Positions 43,111 to 55,187 of a DNA stretch of 60,000 nt are shown here, in pieces. A model generated the notes under the pieces. That model worked only from the letters and a program-made list of their open reading frames with translations, was not told the DNA's origin and did no database searches. A program made the position numbers and the translations under genes. The first letter of the stretch is position 1, and each line of letters begins with the position of its first letter. The stretch covers positions 5,899,908 to 5,959,907 of the forward strand of contig NC_087082.1 of assembly GCF_026151205.1 (NCBI RefSeq). The letters are read 5' to 3'. Source of the DNA: Bolinopsis microptera (Eukaryota > Ctenophora > Tentaculata > Lobata > Bolinopsidae).

Positions 43111-43339
43111 GGGTTTAAAATTAAAATTCGACATTAGTCAGATTACAGACACGAACGTTTTTAAAACAACATAATACTAATAATACAACATAAAGGACGT
43201 ATTAATAAATACGTCCTTTTTAAAACAGCATCGTATATCTCCTCTGAGGCATCCTGCATGATCTAAATGCATACTTTCTAATAACTTGTGGAGCCGATTC
43301 AATCAGGTTTTCCAATTGTTCCGTCTCGATAGTCCTTAA

Positions 43340-44937
43340 AGAGATCATGAAGTGTAAATTTGCGAATTCTTCAAAAATACTCGAAACTTGGGTAGTGAGC
43401 TAGGCTGGGTAATTCTGCCGCAATCCCAAAATAGCTCCGTCGTAATTGCTTCACAAGCTGAGATAATATGGGGTATATCAATTACATTTTTCCAAGTTGT
43501 GGCTAGGTGACGGGATAGCATATACGACATGTGTAAAAACGCCTGATTTTAATTGTCCATATAACAAGTTTTCTGTTGGTTTTTTTGTTGAACCGACAAG
43601 ATTACCATCAGGTATAAACCATTATATTTCACATATCTTCCTAAATTTGGTGTACAGCGATTAATCTAGTTCCTACAAGCAATTAAAGACAGCTCACTTC
43701 ATGGAATTTGAATGTAGCACGATCAGTGTTCAATTTGTTTACTTTCGTTCTGTATGGTCTTTGTATTTTAAAGCTTGCGAATGTGTGCTTTCTTGAATAA
43801 CGTGTAATGTGTAGACACGAACCTAACATATGTATCCGTAGTCTGTACCCCGTAGATAAAAGTCTTATCTTCCAATTAAGAATTAATAACTAAGTCAGAG
43901 CTGTTACAAATTTTCGCGTTTGTTGTCGACTGCGGCACGTGTTTTCAGAGTATAGTAGGTCAAGCTTTGCAATTATGACATTACTAAATATATTAGTTTA
44001 GCTTCATTCCATTATCACTGCAACAACTCGTTACTAGTTAAAATTTATCAAAAGACGGTTGATGGTAAGACATTGTGCAGTCGGAGGTTGTAACAACCGT
44101 GAGGGAAGAGACACCAGTAGTAGGAGAAGCTTTCTGGTTTTTCATATGGTCTTATCTGAACAAGGGCTTAGATATTCAAGATACCTGTTTAGTTTCACCA
44201 TCAATGATGCTGTAAAACGGGGAGACTATCTAAAAGCACATTTGACACCAAAAAAGTGGAGATATTTAGCCTACAAATCATTTGTGAATTTGATAAGCTC
44301 CCAAGATTTGGATAGAAAGGTTCGATACGTACTTCCATCATGTGTTGTGTCGGCGATCCGAGAAAAGTTTCCAAACACAGATGGATCAAGATATACGGGT
44401 TTTATCAGTATCGGAACTGATGATGGACATATTTTGCCATGAAGTTAACAAGTAAATGTTTGTATCCAGAAAAAACTATTTATAATTTAAGGTTAGTTTA
44501 AGTAATAGGTTCTTACAAACGTGTATTGTTATTTAGTGTTTGGTAATTGAATGTTTTTCTTCCTACAACATAACACAGCAGTACGTAAACTTATAAGACA
44601 ATTATTTGATGCTTGTGTATATTATGCACATTATTCAACCACAATTTTCGAAAGATAAAAGTCAAATCTATCAAGTGTCGTTAATTTGAAGATTTTATCA
44701 ATTAAATTGGCGCCACAGCACATGAATAAAAATGTGCGTTTTAACACTGTTTCTATTGCGGTGTCTGACAGTTAGCCACAATCCAACAAATTCGGGCGAT
44801 CTTCCTGTATCGATTTCACGCGACATAATTAAGTTACGAATCTGGGAATGCCGAGCCCTATTGTTATTTTAGTGTTTCTATGTGATAGTATATGTGAAAT
44901 GTTTTGACGATTAAGTCGGGGACACTTCATGATCCCT
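43340..44937 (+). mobile_element. TTAA-flanked element carrying a THAP/P2X7-ballast-like gene
   Basis: 1598 bp with terminal inverted repeats AGAGATCATGAAGTGT (left) and AGGGATCATGAAGTGT (right, reversed), 15 of 16 identical. It is flanked by TTAA on both sides (43336-43339 and 44938-44941). The sister Ulp1 copy at 49380-49395 shows the empty site AGTCCTTAATATGCC. TTAA duplication is typical of Kolobok and piggyBac. The THAP-like frame inside favours Kolobok. No transposase is encoded. Confidence 0.88.
44059..44442 (+). CDS. THAP-like / P2X7 ballast-domain protein
   Basis: A 127-residue frame. The N-terminus VRHCAVGGCNNREG with RRSFLVFH resembles the first half of a THAP zinc finger (C-x4-C, then SF-x-F). 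The C-terminal half contains HLTPKKWRYLAYKSFVNLI and VRYVLPSCVVSAIREKFP, then SRYTGF. That matches the end of the P2X7 cytoplasmic 'ballast' domain (YRxxAYRxFVxW ... RVVLPSCVVxxIRxxFP ... YxGF) as I know it from fish and cnidarian proteins. The Cys-rich centre of that domain and the second half of the THAP finger are absent, so the protein may be a fusion by internal deletion. It lies alone inside the TTAA element. Confidence 0.65.
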   Translation: MMVRHCAVGGCNNREGRDTSSRRSFLVFHMVLSEQGLRYSRYLFSFTINDAVKRGDYLKAHLTPKKWRYLAYKSFVNLISSQDLDRKVRYVLPSCVVSAIREKFPNTDGSRYTGFISIGTDDGHILP

Positions 44938-45830
44938 TTAATATGCCCTTCCTAAGGTGTTCTAATTCGATAGAATTCTCCACAACTAGGAGTCATCCCG
45001 CTGCATACAATCCACGAAGGAAACAAAGAAGGCATCTGGCCTTCTTTAACAGCTTTAGTGATATCATTCTTTGGACCTTCAGAGATGGATGCAGTGTAAT
45101 TACGGGCGTTGCTGTCGTAGACCTCAATTTTCTGCAAGTCGTCCGTCATGGCATTCGATAACACCACAAAATGGTTCCCATTTCTGATCATAACTCGAGT
45201 GAACTTGGAGTTAAGAACAGGCTTAAACTTGGGCCCCTTATAATTGTGTGCTGAAAGAATCACTGGTTGCGTTGTGTACCCAGGGTTTAAGCTTTTGTTA
45301 ATGATAGCACACATAGCGTCCATGATTGCATCATCATAGAGTTCCGAATTCGATAAGAGCCAATTGCGGTGATACATTAAAAAATATCTTCTTCCAGCCT
45401 GTAACCAAGTACGATTGTCCTCGGGATTTGTAATGGGAACTTTTATAGGCAGAAGGTCGACCTTTTTTTGCGCTACTTTTTCACTATTCTCTCTCTTTGG
45501 TAACTTGCTTGGCAGCGGAGTTTGGTATTTTGATTTATCATTAGAGTGTGAAGGCTTCAGCTGCTTTATTTGAAATAGCTGTATAACAGCAACTTTACCT
45601 TTCTCGAGGAATTCCTCGATTGTTCCCAAGTGTCTCACTGCTCAGAGCACTTTTACACCTTGTGACGAGGTGCAACTTTGTTAAAATCATTAATTTGTTT
45701 AAAATCAAACCTACCTCGTAGGAAGCATAAAAGTTTTCGGTGGGGTTGTTGTATTTACTTTATCTCTTTATAACGTGGATTTTCTCAAAACAATTAAATT
45801 TCAAATTTTTATTGACTTTTACATCATAAA

Positions 45831-48143
45831 TAATAAGCATGCACCAGCTAAGAACATCTATTTTATACCTGGTCGTAGTGACTGGTGGAATGAAAACTGC
45901 AATGATGCCCGTAAAAAGCGCAGAGCTGCTGAAAGACTCTGGAAGAAGCATAAAGGTATGGCTGATGCTCAAGATTATAGAGAAATCTACAGGGAAGCTT
46001 GTGTAGATACTACCTTAATCATCTCTAGAGAACGGAATCGCTATTATGAGAAACGACTTACAGATGCTAAAGGAGATCCAAAAGCTATGTATACAGAATT
46101 ATAAATAACCTTCTGGATAAAGATCTTTCTCGGAAGTCCCCTTCTGGGCCCACGCATCAAGCAGTTGCAGAAAGTCTCAAAAACTACTTTGACGATAAAG
46201 TAAAGAAGATTTATGGGTCTATCTCAGAGGAAAACCTGTCCAGTGCTGATAGTCAATCTGAAGACAAACCTTGTGTAAAAGAGTTAGAGATGCCTAATGA
46301 TACACATAGTTCTCTACCATGCTCTGCTACAGCTTTCAGATTAGTTACTCGATTAGAGGTTCTTTCCCTGATTACTAAGACGATGAATAATAAGTCGTGT
46401 GAACTCGATCCTCTTCCAACATGGCTCCTCAAGCACTGTCTCGATGAATTGCTCCCTCATATCACCCTCATAGTTAACCTATCCCTCCAAGAGGGCTATT
46501 TTCCACATGCTCTGAAGTCTGCTATAGTACGACCAGTCCTAAAGAAAGCCTCTCTAGATGCAGACGACTTGAAAAGCTATAGACCTGTGAGTAACCTCAG
46601 TTTTATTTCCAAGGTTATAGAAAAGTGTGCCCACTCACAGTTTTCCGAGTACCTAAATAAGAACAATCTTTTCGCAGCAAATCAATCAGGATACCGGAAA
46701 AACATGAGCTGTGAAACTGCAGTGCTCAAGGTACATAATGATATACTCCTCCAAGTTGACAAGGAGAGTCATACTGTTCTTCTTCTTGACTTGTCAGCTG
46801 CATTTGATACCATCAATCACAAAAGACTTTTGAGACGACTCGAACATAGCTATGGATTTAGTGGTATTATTCTTCAATGGGTTGCAAGCTACCTGTCAAA
46901 TCGATCCTTTATCGTTGGTGTTAAGGGTGAATATTCCTCTCTCTGTGACCTCGAGATTGGAGTTCCTCAGGGCTCAATTCTTGGTCCTATATTTTTCATC
47001 CTTTACACTAAACAGCTACAAGATATTGCAAGTATGCATGGTCTCCAAATCCATCTATATGCTGATGATACTCAGATATACTTCTCATTTGATCCTAAAA
47101 AAGACATGGCCATTGAATCTATTAAGAGCAAATTGAAAGAATGTTTCGAGCACATCAAATCATGGATGAGTGAGAACTACCTGAAACTCAACGACAATAA
47201 AAGTGAGATAATCGAGATCTCTACAAACTCCAAAGCCCCAAAACAAGTTGAATTCAATCTTGACAGCATATATGCTCCATTAAACCTACCAAGTCAGCAA
47301 AGAATCTGGGATTCATTTTTGACAACCATCTCAATTTAGAGGCACAGATCAACAACGTTGTCAGAGTTTGCTATGTAAATCAGCGAAATCTTGGCAGAAT
47401 AGGTTCCAAACTGAGTAAGGAGCTCAAAATCCAAATGGTACACGCTTCAATTCATTCCATTCTGGACAATGGAAATGCTACTTATGGTGCCCTTTCTGAA
47501 AGACTTCTCCAAAAACTTCAAAAAGTGCAGAATACTGCTGTGAGATTCATATTCGGACTTCACGGGAAGTTGAGACAGGAGCCCATCACACCCTATATGA
47601 TTGAATTACACTTCTTACCTGTAGCAATGCGAATCAAATTCAAGATAGCGTTACTGGTTTTCAAGTGCCTAAACGATTGTGCTCCTGAATATCTAAGGAC
47701 AATGGTCAAAATTAGGGACACTAGTAAACATCATGTCAGAATGGACCATGACTTCTTCCTACTGGAACGCCCTCCTTTATCAAGGCTGAGGGCTACAGCT
47801 GGTGCTTTCTCTCACACTGCTCCTAAAATCTGGAATACACTTCCCTACTCACTACGCTCCATCTCTCGACTAGATGTTTTCAAGAAGGCTCTCAAGACCC
47901 ATCTATTTCATCAAGCCTATCCTGTATGTGCGAACAGTATTTTTGGTGATTCAGTAGTCATGGACGCAGGACTTTAAGATCTATCTACAATTTATAAATT
48001 TGAATTTTTGATTAGAAAAGGGACTACTAAGGTAAATTTATCTGCACCGCTTTGTTGGCCAGTATCAACTCCATTTTTTGGACTTTGGTCGCTTATACGG
48101 CCTAAGCGGTATACAAATAAAGCGTTATTATTATTATTATTAT
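45831..48143 (+). mobile_element. 5'-truncated CR1/jockey-type LINE
   Basis: The element is inserted in the C spacer; sister copies (for example 50345-50370) are uninterrupted at CATAAATAAATAAGGAAGG. It starts inside ORF2 and ends in (ATT)n at 48122-48143, a typical LINE tail. A short AT-rich target duplication (AAATA or similar) is likely but ambiguous. Confidence 0.88.
45835..47977 (+). pseudogene. LINE ORF2: endonuclease-RT linker, reverse transcriptase, C-terminus
   Basis: Three frames joined by shifts near 46095 and 47295. The linker WWNENCNDARKKRRAAERLW precedes RT. RT blocks are LKSYRPVSNLSFISKVIEK, LFAANQSGYRKNMSCETA, VLLLDLSAAFDTINH (Asp), IGVPQGSILGPIFFILYT and LHLYADD-like IHLYADDTQIYF (two catalytic Asp). 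The post-RT tail has LHGKLRQEPITPY and LHFLPVAMRIKFKIALLVF and ends with WNTLPYSLRSISRLDVFKKA and LKTHLF. Catalytic residues are all present, so the copy is only mildly decayed, but it is 5' truncated and frameshifted. Family: CR1/jockey superclade. Confidence 0.9.
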
Positions 48144-48434
48144 TAAATAAATAAGGAAGGAGCACAAAGACATAAAAGATAGAAAGATAGATGTGAGACA
48201 AAAGAAATAAAAATAGATCAAATTAAGGAAAAAAAAAGTGATAGATAAAGAAAAGATAAAGAAATAAAAATAAAGAAAAACAAGAAAAATGAGACAAAAC
48301 ATTCAGCAGGTGGTCTTGTTGCTGCTGTGAAATACTGTGAAATACTCACGAGCCAAAACAGTGATATTTTTAGATCAAGTTTAAAGAAAAATGGCATGTC
48401 GTAATGTTTTAACTTAGATAAAATACATTTAAAA

Positions 48435-48602
48435 GGGTCAGTGCAGGAACGATCGGAGGACGAGTGGCCAACTTGAAGTTGGAAAAATGGAACTGAGTAG
48501 AAGTGAGGTCATCAAAAAGGGTCAGTGCAGGAACGATCGGAGGCTGAGTGGCCAACTCGAAGTTGGAAAAATGGAACTAAGTAGAAGTGGAGAGAAGTTC
48601 GG
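48435..48602. repeat. 84-bp tandem duplication
   Basis: Two units each start GGGTCAGTGCAGGAACGATC and contain GTGGCCAACT.GAAGTTGG (a short stem: CCAACT / AGTTGG). Differences: GACGAG/GCTGAG, CTTG/CTCG, CTGAG/CTAAG. It sits between the E segment and the next A exon, in sequence (48603-48955) without a supportable gene. Confidence 0.85.
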
Positions 48603-49261
48603 GTCGTCGTCCTCGGATGGTTTCCCAGATTGTGATAATTACCATTTAAACTTAGAGGTCCGATAATTGATCATATCAGCTCGGTTTAACTCATCCTTTC
48701 CTGGTGCACTGAGATATGAGATTTCACCGTCAGGACACCGGTTCGGGGGCTCCGTGATTGGTTACTATTCGTATGGTTGCCACGGTGATTGGTGCGCTCC
48801 ACAAGCTGATGGAAGCCTTGCCACTGCATCTCCTAATGAGCCTTCACTCGCTGCTAGAGGGGTCCCGTCCGGTCCATCACGGTATGAACTAGGTATGAAG
48901 TGTCAACTCTCGGCGCTCAGTTGTTAACTGAACGGCAAAAAGAATAGGGGGCCGAGGTTCTTACATTTAAGTACGTTTTTATTGAATATATTCCTTTGGT
49001 GTAAATTCCTTTAGTAATATGTTTTTATCTATAGCGTCAGTAACAGCGTGACACTAGTTCATTACCAAGTGTCTTAAGTTTCCTGATGGAATTTTCAATC
49101 TCAGCTGATTGTGGGATCTCCATCCCATCTCTTAATGAACGTAGTGTGGAGAATTCCGAAGCGAATGGGTTTAAAATTAAAATTCGACATTAGTCTTACA
49201 GACACAAATGTTTTTAAAACAACATAATACTAATAATACAACATAAAGGACATATTAATAA

Positions 49262-50158
49262 ATACGTCCTTTTTAAAACAGCATCGTATATCTCCTCTAA
49301 GGCATCCTGCATGATCTAAATTCATACTTTCTAATAACTTGTGGAGCCGATTCAATCAGGTTTTCCAATTGTTCCGTTTCGATAGTCCTTAATATGCCCT
49401 TCCTAAGGTGTTCTAAGTCGATAGAATTCTTGATGTGATGCGGGGGAATTCCTTTAGCAATCACCCAGAAATTCACCAAGGCTAGAGGTCCACAACTATA
49501 GGAGTCATTTTGCTGCATACAATCCACAAAGGAAACAAAGAAGGCATCTGGCCTAAACGATTTAACAGCTTTAGTGATATTATTCTTTGGACTTAGAAAA
49601 GCTTCTCCAGAGATGGATGCAGTGTAATTACGGGCGTTGCTGTCGTAGACCTCAATTTTCTGAAAGTCGTCCGTCAGGGCATTCGATATGACCACAAAAT
49701 GGTCCCCATTTCTGATCATAACTTGAGTGAACTTGGAGTTAAGAACAGGCTTAAACTTGGGCCCCTTATAATTGTGTGCTGAAAGAATCACTGGTTGCGG
49801 TGTGTACTCAGAGTTCAAGCTTCTGTTGATGATAACACACATAGCGTCCATGATTTCATCGTCATAGAGTTCCGAATTCGAGCCAATTGCGGTGATACAT
49901 GAACACAATTCTTCTTCCAGCCTGTAACCAAGTACGATTGTCCTCGGAATTTGTAATGAGAACTTTAGGCAGAAGGTCGACGTTTTTTTGCGCTACTTTT
50001 TCACTCTTCTCTCTCTTTAGTAACTTGCTTGGCAGCGGAGTTTGGTATTTTGATTTATCATTAGAGTGTGAAGGCTTCAGCTGCTTTATTTGAAATAGCT
50101 GTATAACAGCAAATTTACCTTCCTCGAGGAATTCCTCGATTGTTCCCAAGTTTCTCAC
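49262..50158 (-). pseudogene. Ulp1-like cysteine protease, copy 3 (most complete catalytic end)
   Basis: This copy keeps the sequence missing in the others: after QQNDSYSCG it reads PLALVNFWVIAKGIPPHHIK, DLEHLRKGILRTIETEQLEN and a tail VIRKYEFRSCRMP to the stop. In the 203-codon C-terminal frame the predicted catalytic residues are His70, Asp89, Gln132 or 133, and Cys139, in the Ulp1/SENP order. The N-terminal frame (GTIEEFLEEGKFAVIQLFQI ... RTWLQAGRRIVFMYHRNWL) is separated by a 5-bp deletion (CGAG for CGATAAGAG) near 49880, so the copy is still frameshifted. Protein length would be about 290 residues if the frames were one. Confidence 0.75.
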
Positions 50159-51149
50159 TGCTCAGAGCACTTTTACACCTTGTGACGAGGTACAACTTTG
50201 TTAAAATCATTAATTTGTTTAATATCAACCCTACCTCTAGGAAGCACGAAAGTTTTCGGTGGGGTTGTTCTATTTACTTTATAACGTTGATTTACTTTAT
50301 GAAGCAGGTTTTCTCAAAACAATTAAATTTCAAATTTTTATTGAATTTTACATCATAAATAAATAAGGAAGGAACACAAAGACATAAAAGATAGATGTGA
50401 GATAAAAGAAATGAAAATAGATAAAAATATATAAAAGCAGATAAAATTGAAGAAGAAGAAGAAAGTGAAGATAAAGAAAAGATAAAGAAATAAAAATAAA
50501 GAAAAACAAGAAAAATTAGACAAGACATTCAGCTATTCAGGTGGTCTTGTTGCTGCTGTGAAAGACATTAATATTTTATTTAAGTTTCTTTCTGCCACTT
50601 TTTGTTTCGATTTAGGGCTAAATCTGGTGGATAAAAGTGAAACAGACCAATCCACTTCAGGTGGCCTTCAAAAATATTTAATTCCATCTAAACTCCTAAA
50701 ATATGATTGAGACTTAAAAATAATCGTTATAACTTCACAATTTCATAAGAAGGGCTGTGATTTTTCTTAAGGGGCAAATTTGGTGGATATATTTTTTTAC
50801 CTCTTTTTTAAGACTGTTATTTGTTAGCTAACATCAATTTACTGGTCTTAAAATGGTGCAAAGGCAAACAGAAGATAATGTTAATTGAATGGCACCAACT
50901 TAGAGTTCGAGATTTAAGTTTAAAGGCTATTTTTAGTGGATATAAGTCAATATGAAGCAGTTAAACACATGAGAACATTAGAAATATCAATATTAAAATA
51001 TTAACAGATTAGAAATAGTTGATAAAGATAAAATATAATATGATGTTGAACATTAATGTAAAAGGTAGTATGGTATTTTAAGCTTTTAGGGCCAATTTGG
51101 TGGATAAATTAATCAAATTTATACAGTGCAAATAAAATATATGATATTA

Positions 51150-51670
51150 TTAATAATAATAATAAATTGAAATTTAATAACACCGCTTTTAAGATAAATC
51201 TTATACTCAGCAGTGTTTGAACTAGCCATCCCAGAAAATATCATGAATGCTGAGCTAAAAAATAACATATGCTTGAAAATATATCGTCAATACTAAAGCC
51301 CGAAAATGGTACTTAAATATATTATGCAAATATCGAATTCCAAATATGACCACAATAGTTATCGATAAAGTTTTTCAAGTTCATCTGGAGACATTTTGAA
51401 AAGGTAAGTTTTTAGAAAAGCTTTAAAACATTCCAGAGATTGAGCAGAGGTGATGGTAACAGGCAGACGATTGTAGATCTTTGGAGCCACTACAGAGAAG
51501 CTACGCTCACCAAACTTTGAATTACAAGAAGGAACAATAAGCTTCAATGAGTGACCATGATGAGCATACTTGAACATGTCCTGCAGATAAATTGGTGCCA
51601 ATCCTAACAGTGACTTGTGAGATAGTAATAAGATTTTGAAGAAAATCCTTTTCTTTACATCTATTTATCT
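51150..51670 (-). mobile_element. LINE 3'-end insertion in D block
   Basis: The insertion is absent from the sister position (39430-39440, GATATTATTATGTACC). It begins with (TAA)n, a reversed LINE tail. The minus frame 51601-51359 reads FGERSFSVVAPKIYNRLPVT and LECFKAFLKTYLFKM, the final block of CR1/jockey-type ORF2 proteins. It is strongly 5' truncated. Confidence 0.88.
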
Positions 51671-52719
51671 ATTATGTACCAATAGTTAAATATAAATCGT
51701 GTACTAGGCTTTCAATGTTCAATGTATTAATTGAAAAACATTATACTGATGAATAAAATAGGTACATTTATATATGGGATCAAATTGGTGGATAAATTTT
51801 GTTATTGAATCGCCTTTCAGGGCCAATTTGGTGGATAAATCTATAAATTAACCAAATTAACCAAATTGCTGATATTGTACTGTCATAATAGTTAAATACA
51901 TATCTGGTAAGTTATACTGTCAATGCTCAATGTATTAAAATCGAATTAACATATTATATGTCCATTTATATAAGGGCCCAGTTTGGTGGATAAGTCTATT
52001 GAATGGCCTGGGTAATAGCAACTAATTATTCGTTACTAATGACAATCATATTATTTTTTTGTCAAATACCACACAAGGATAAGTTATGTTGTCCGACGAG
52101 AAATAAACTTCTTTTTTGCAAATGATATATCTGCTCTCTCTCCTTGCATCTTCCTTTTTATCCAGGTAGTGTCCAATTATGTATGGAAACCCTGTGATAA
52201 CTTGTATAAGGCGCTAGACATAAATTATTAGGATGAATACAATTCCAATTCCAATGATTAAAGCCAATAAAGTAGTATAGTAAACTGAAAGATAAATTAG
52301 GAATTATATTATTTCGATGATTCAGCAAGTAACAGCAGCATCAAAAACCAGCGGATAGTTAGTGCCAGAAAATAAACAACTAGCAGCAGCAAATCATGAA
52401 ATACAGCTTTAGCAACAGTAAATATCAACATTTAAAAAGGTGCTTCAAAATATCTAGCAACATAAACATGCAACATGTAACATGCGCCACAACATGCAGA
52501 CTTACAAATGACCAATGACCATGGCCCTTCTTATCTTGCCTGGTGACGGTATGTCACCGGAAAAGTGTGAGGATTAGGTGGACAAACTGATTGGTTGGTT
52601 AGTGGGTTAATAATTAAAGGTTTTTATAAAGTTTGGTACATTTTCCACTTTTAATTTCGGGTTGGAAAATAGTTTTTGATATTATATTTGAAAATTGGTA
52701 TTTAAACAGCTTACCTGCT

Positions 52720-53165
52720 GGAATTTTATGTCCGTAGCAATCTTGAACTTGCTCAGAATTGTCAGCAACAAATTTTTCTATGAAGATGAAATAGAAGGGG
52801 TATATCATATAATCATCTGCTCTCACTGCTACAACTCTACAACACATTCTTCTCTGAAAAATCTCGAAGTTAAACAAATGCAACCAGTTTTAACTTATAC
52901 ATTCACGACTGAATCTAAGAGCAGAAACAAGAGCTTTGAAGTAAATAACTATTCAGTCCCACCTTATTAGGTCATCTGGAACAAGCACAGGTCTGGAAAC
53001 TTCATCTCTCAGGATAATCCGGTTCAAAGTACTGGAGGAAAGCTTGTAGCTATTGAATAAACTATTTTCACACTGATCAAAGTCATTAATCGGGCAACTT
53101 TTGCATAAACAGATTCTTTCTGATGCCAAGAAGTGGTCAAGGTCAGGTGTAAATATCATGACCAT
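52720..53165 (-). CDS. Cys-cluster exon and 'VAVRADD' exon, copy 2
   Basis: Exon one: HFLASERICLCKSCPINDFD, QCENSLFNSYKLSSSTLNR, ending VPDDLIR at about 52977 with a GTGGGA donor. The C-x-C-x2-C...C cluster looks like a small zinc site. Exon two, after acceptor TTTCAG, reads VVAVRADDYMIYPFYFIFIE and ends HKIPAGK|GTAAGC near 52722. Insertions (ACAACTCTAC, CATATA) distinguish it from copy 1. I do not recognise a named domain. The same strand and order as gag-like exon and Ulp1 suggest they may be exons of one gene. Confidence 0.4.
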
Positions 53166-53848
53166 AAACTTACTGGAACCATGAATGGTGTCATATTTTA
53201 AGTACTTTCGCTCTTTTATGGCGTTTTCCAGATCTACTTCTGCAAGTATTTCAGTGCTGTAACATATTTCAGATAATTGAAAGTGGGCATCTAAGAATTC
53301 TTTACAGAAGTTGAAATTTTTCCCGTGACAGATTCGTTAACATAGTTTTTGAAAGTGCCCATAAGCATGTCTATATTGGTGAACAAAACACTGATGATAA
53401 ACTGGAACTAAAAAACCCGGGGGAAAACTACCGTGAGTGAATAGTAAAAAGTAAATAGTAAATACCAAGTGAAACCAGAAAAGGGAAAGAGGAAGCAAGA
53501 ACTCCTAGACAAAAAACTATACCGTCAAGTCACTACTCACCACTCTTTCCGCGTCACAGATCTGACGTATCTACTGTCGACCAGAATCTGTGGGAACTAA
53601 ATAAACTGGGACACTCCTCTCTCTTCTGCGGACCGCTATAGAGAAATAGAGTCTGGAGTCGAACCACTACAGGACCACAACTCTCCCTTTAGCCTAGGGT
53701 CTCTCGTCGATCCTGTCTCCGGAGTCCTTCTACCCCCAACACTGTATAATATACATCACTGGAAACTAAAACCTTTGCTAATGCTATAGGGAAATACAGG
53801 GTTAGATAGGTTGAATAGGTTAACAAAATAAAAGGTAATGAACTTACC

Positions 53849-54020
53849 TTTGAGGATTGTTGGCCTTGGGGCCATGTGTGCTTCAAGTACCTTTTCAATT
53901 GATTTGAGACTTATATCCAACAGCTCTTTACCAGCAGGTTTTAGATCTTAGTAAACATCTCGGTGTCCATTGAATTCAGTAGATGTATAACTACTTTTTT
54001 CCTCATTGTGTTCACAGCTG
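53849..54020 (-). pseudogene. Truncated gag-like exon, sister of 41603-41930
   Basis: It retains the donor and the LLNSMDTEMF and IEKVLEAHMAPRPTIL parts. The 5' half, including the start codon, is removed by a deletion of about 215 bp relative to 41776-41990. Confidence 0.7.
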
Positions 54021-54102
54021 AAAGGGTTAGTTAACATATAACAATATATCAAATATAATATTAATGTAATATCAAATATAACAATATTATTGACTTGAGA
54101 TT

Positions 54103-54287
54103 CTAACAGATACCAGGTTTCAAATCCTCTTTTTTGACTTTGTGTATCTTCAAACAGGGGTAAAAGTATGGTTTTCCTGGTTTGAAGTGAGGCAAAGTGC
54201 TTTGGGCATTTGTTGGTCCAGATTTATCAGCTTTAATTTCATCTGATATGCCCATGATACGTTTTGCTGTATTTGCTGATATTTCAT
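54103..54287 (-). pseudogene. RT N-terminal fragment of Penelope-like type, copy 2
   Basis: Near-identical to 42078-42266; the KPYFYPCLKIHK block is preserved. Confidence 0.5.
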
Positions 54288-54899
54288 ATTGCTATGATGA
54301 TAATACAGTGTTAATAAGTTAATTACGTGCTAGCATTAATAAGTTAGTTCTACACTTTAAGAGGCTACTTTTTAAAATCTTTAATGAAGAAATTTACTCG
54401 GAACCTCATTCCCTCACTTTCAGTTAGTTACTTCGGTGAACCATGAGACCAGTTCAAGTGCATAGAAAGGCCAATCCATCGGCAATAAATTAACAGATTT
54501 CATAAAACTATACCGACTCATACCTTTTCAAATTGTTCTACTTTTACGGGTTCCCTCGGGCCTCGATATTGCACATATTTCACGGTACAAGAATTTATTG
54601 GTTCATCTTTGATATATTGGCAATAACCGTAAATGTTTCGTTATTTATACCAGATTGTTTCAAATAGTTATTGTAATTTATAACTGTTCACAGTCTATAG
54701 TGGTGACCAATTTAAATCTTGTTGCGAAGTTTTACTCGAATACTGTTATATTTGTCTATGTGGTGTGTAATATCAATAAATTAAGTTTTCAGATGACTTT
54801 AAATAGTCAAAACTAAGGGAAAAACGAAATTCGTGTTTGCATTACTTTAAATACAATCAGCTAAAATTTATGTTTCAACGATAATAAATAAGTACGTTT

Positions 54900-55140
54900 T
54901 TATTGAACAAATTCCTTTGGTGTACAATAACAAGTATAAGTAATAAGTAATATGTTATTATGTATAGCGTCAGTAAGAGGCTTCCTCTCAGGCAGTGGTT
55001 TGAGTAGCCGTTCTGTCACATACTCTTTGTATTGTTCATTACCAAGTGTCTTAAGTTTCCTGATGGAATTTTCAATCTCAGCTGACTGTGGGATCTCCAT
55101 CCCATCTCTTAATGAACGTAGTGTGGAGAATTCCGAAGCG
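54900..55140 (-). CDS. 'A' exon, copy 6
   Basis: Same 60-odd codon segment as at 37006 (MEIPQSAEIENSIRKLKTLG). The C-terminal end differs (ITYTCYCTPKEFVQ) through a 3-bp insertion. Confidence 0.5.
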
Positions 55141-55187
55141 AATGGGTTTAAAATTAAAATTAGACATTAGTCTAATAATACAACATA

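Larger units (their letters stand above)
43150..45640 (-). pseudogene. Ulp1-like cysteine protease, copy 2, split by TTAA element
   Basis: The 3' end of the gene (43150-43339) and its main part (44938-45640) are separated by the 1.6-kb element at 43340-44937. The main part is the longest N-terminal frame of the family: GTIEEFLEKGKVAVIQLFQI, KYQTPLPSKLPKRENSEKV, NPEDNRTWLQAGRRYF, then LLSNSELYDDAIMDAMCAII and NGNHFVVLSNAM (His) and EVYDSNARNY (Asp). Further small indels change the region before the Cys (PSCG), and the same 59-bp deletion truncates the end. Confidence 0.75.
37300..48960 (-). repeat. Higher-order repeat unit 1 (Ulp1 module array)
   Basis: Order along the plus strand: Ulp1 copy 1 (37.3-38.16), C spacer (38.16-38.41), D block (38.41-42.66), A exon (42.66-43.15), Ulp1 copy 2 (43.15-45.64, split), C spacer and a short E segment to about 48.43. 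The same order recurs at 48.96-59.6. Alignable stretches include 37.3-43.3 with 49.2-55.2. Confidence 0.85.

Noticed and set aside
48667-48927. 86-codon frame between array units
   Set aside because: No recognisable motif, no splice signals, and a GC-rich context of unknown repeats; could not be supported as a gene.
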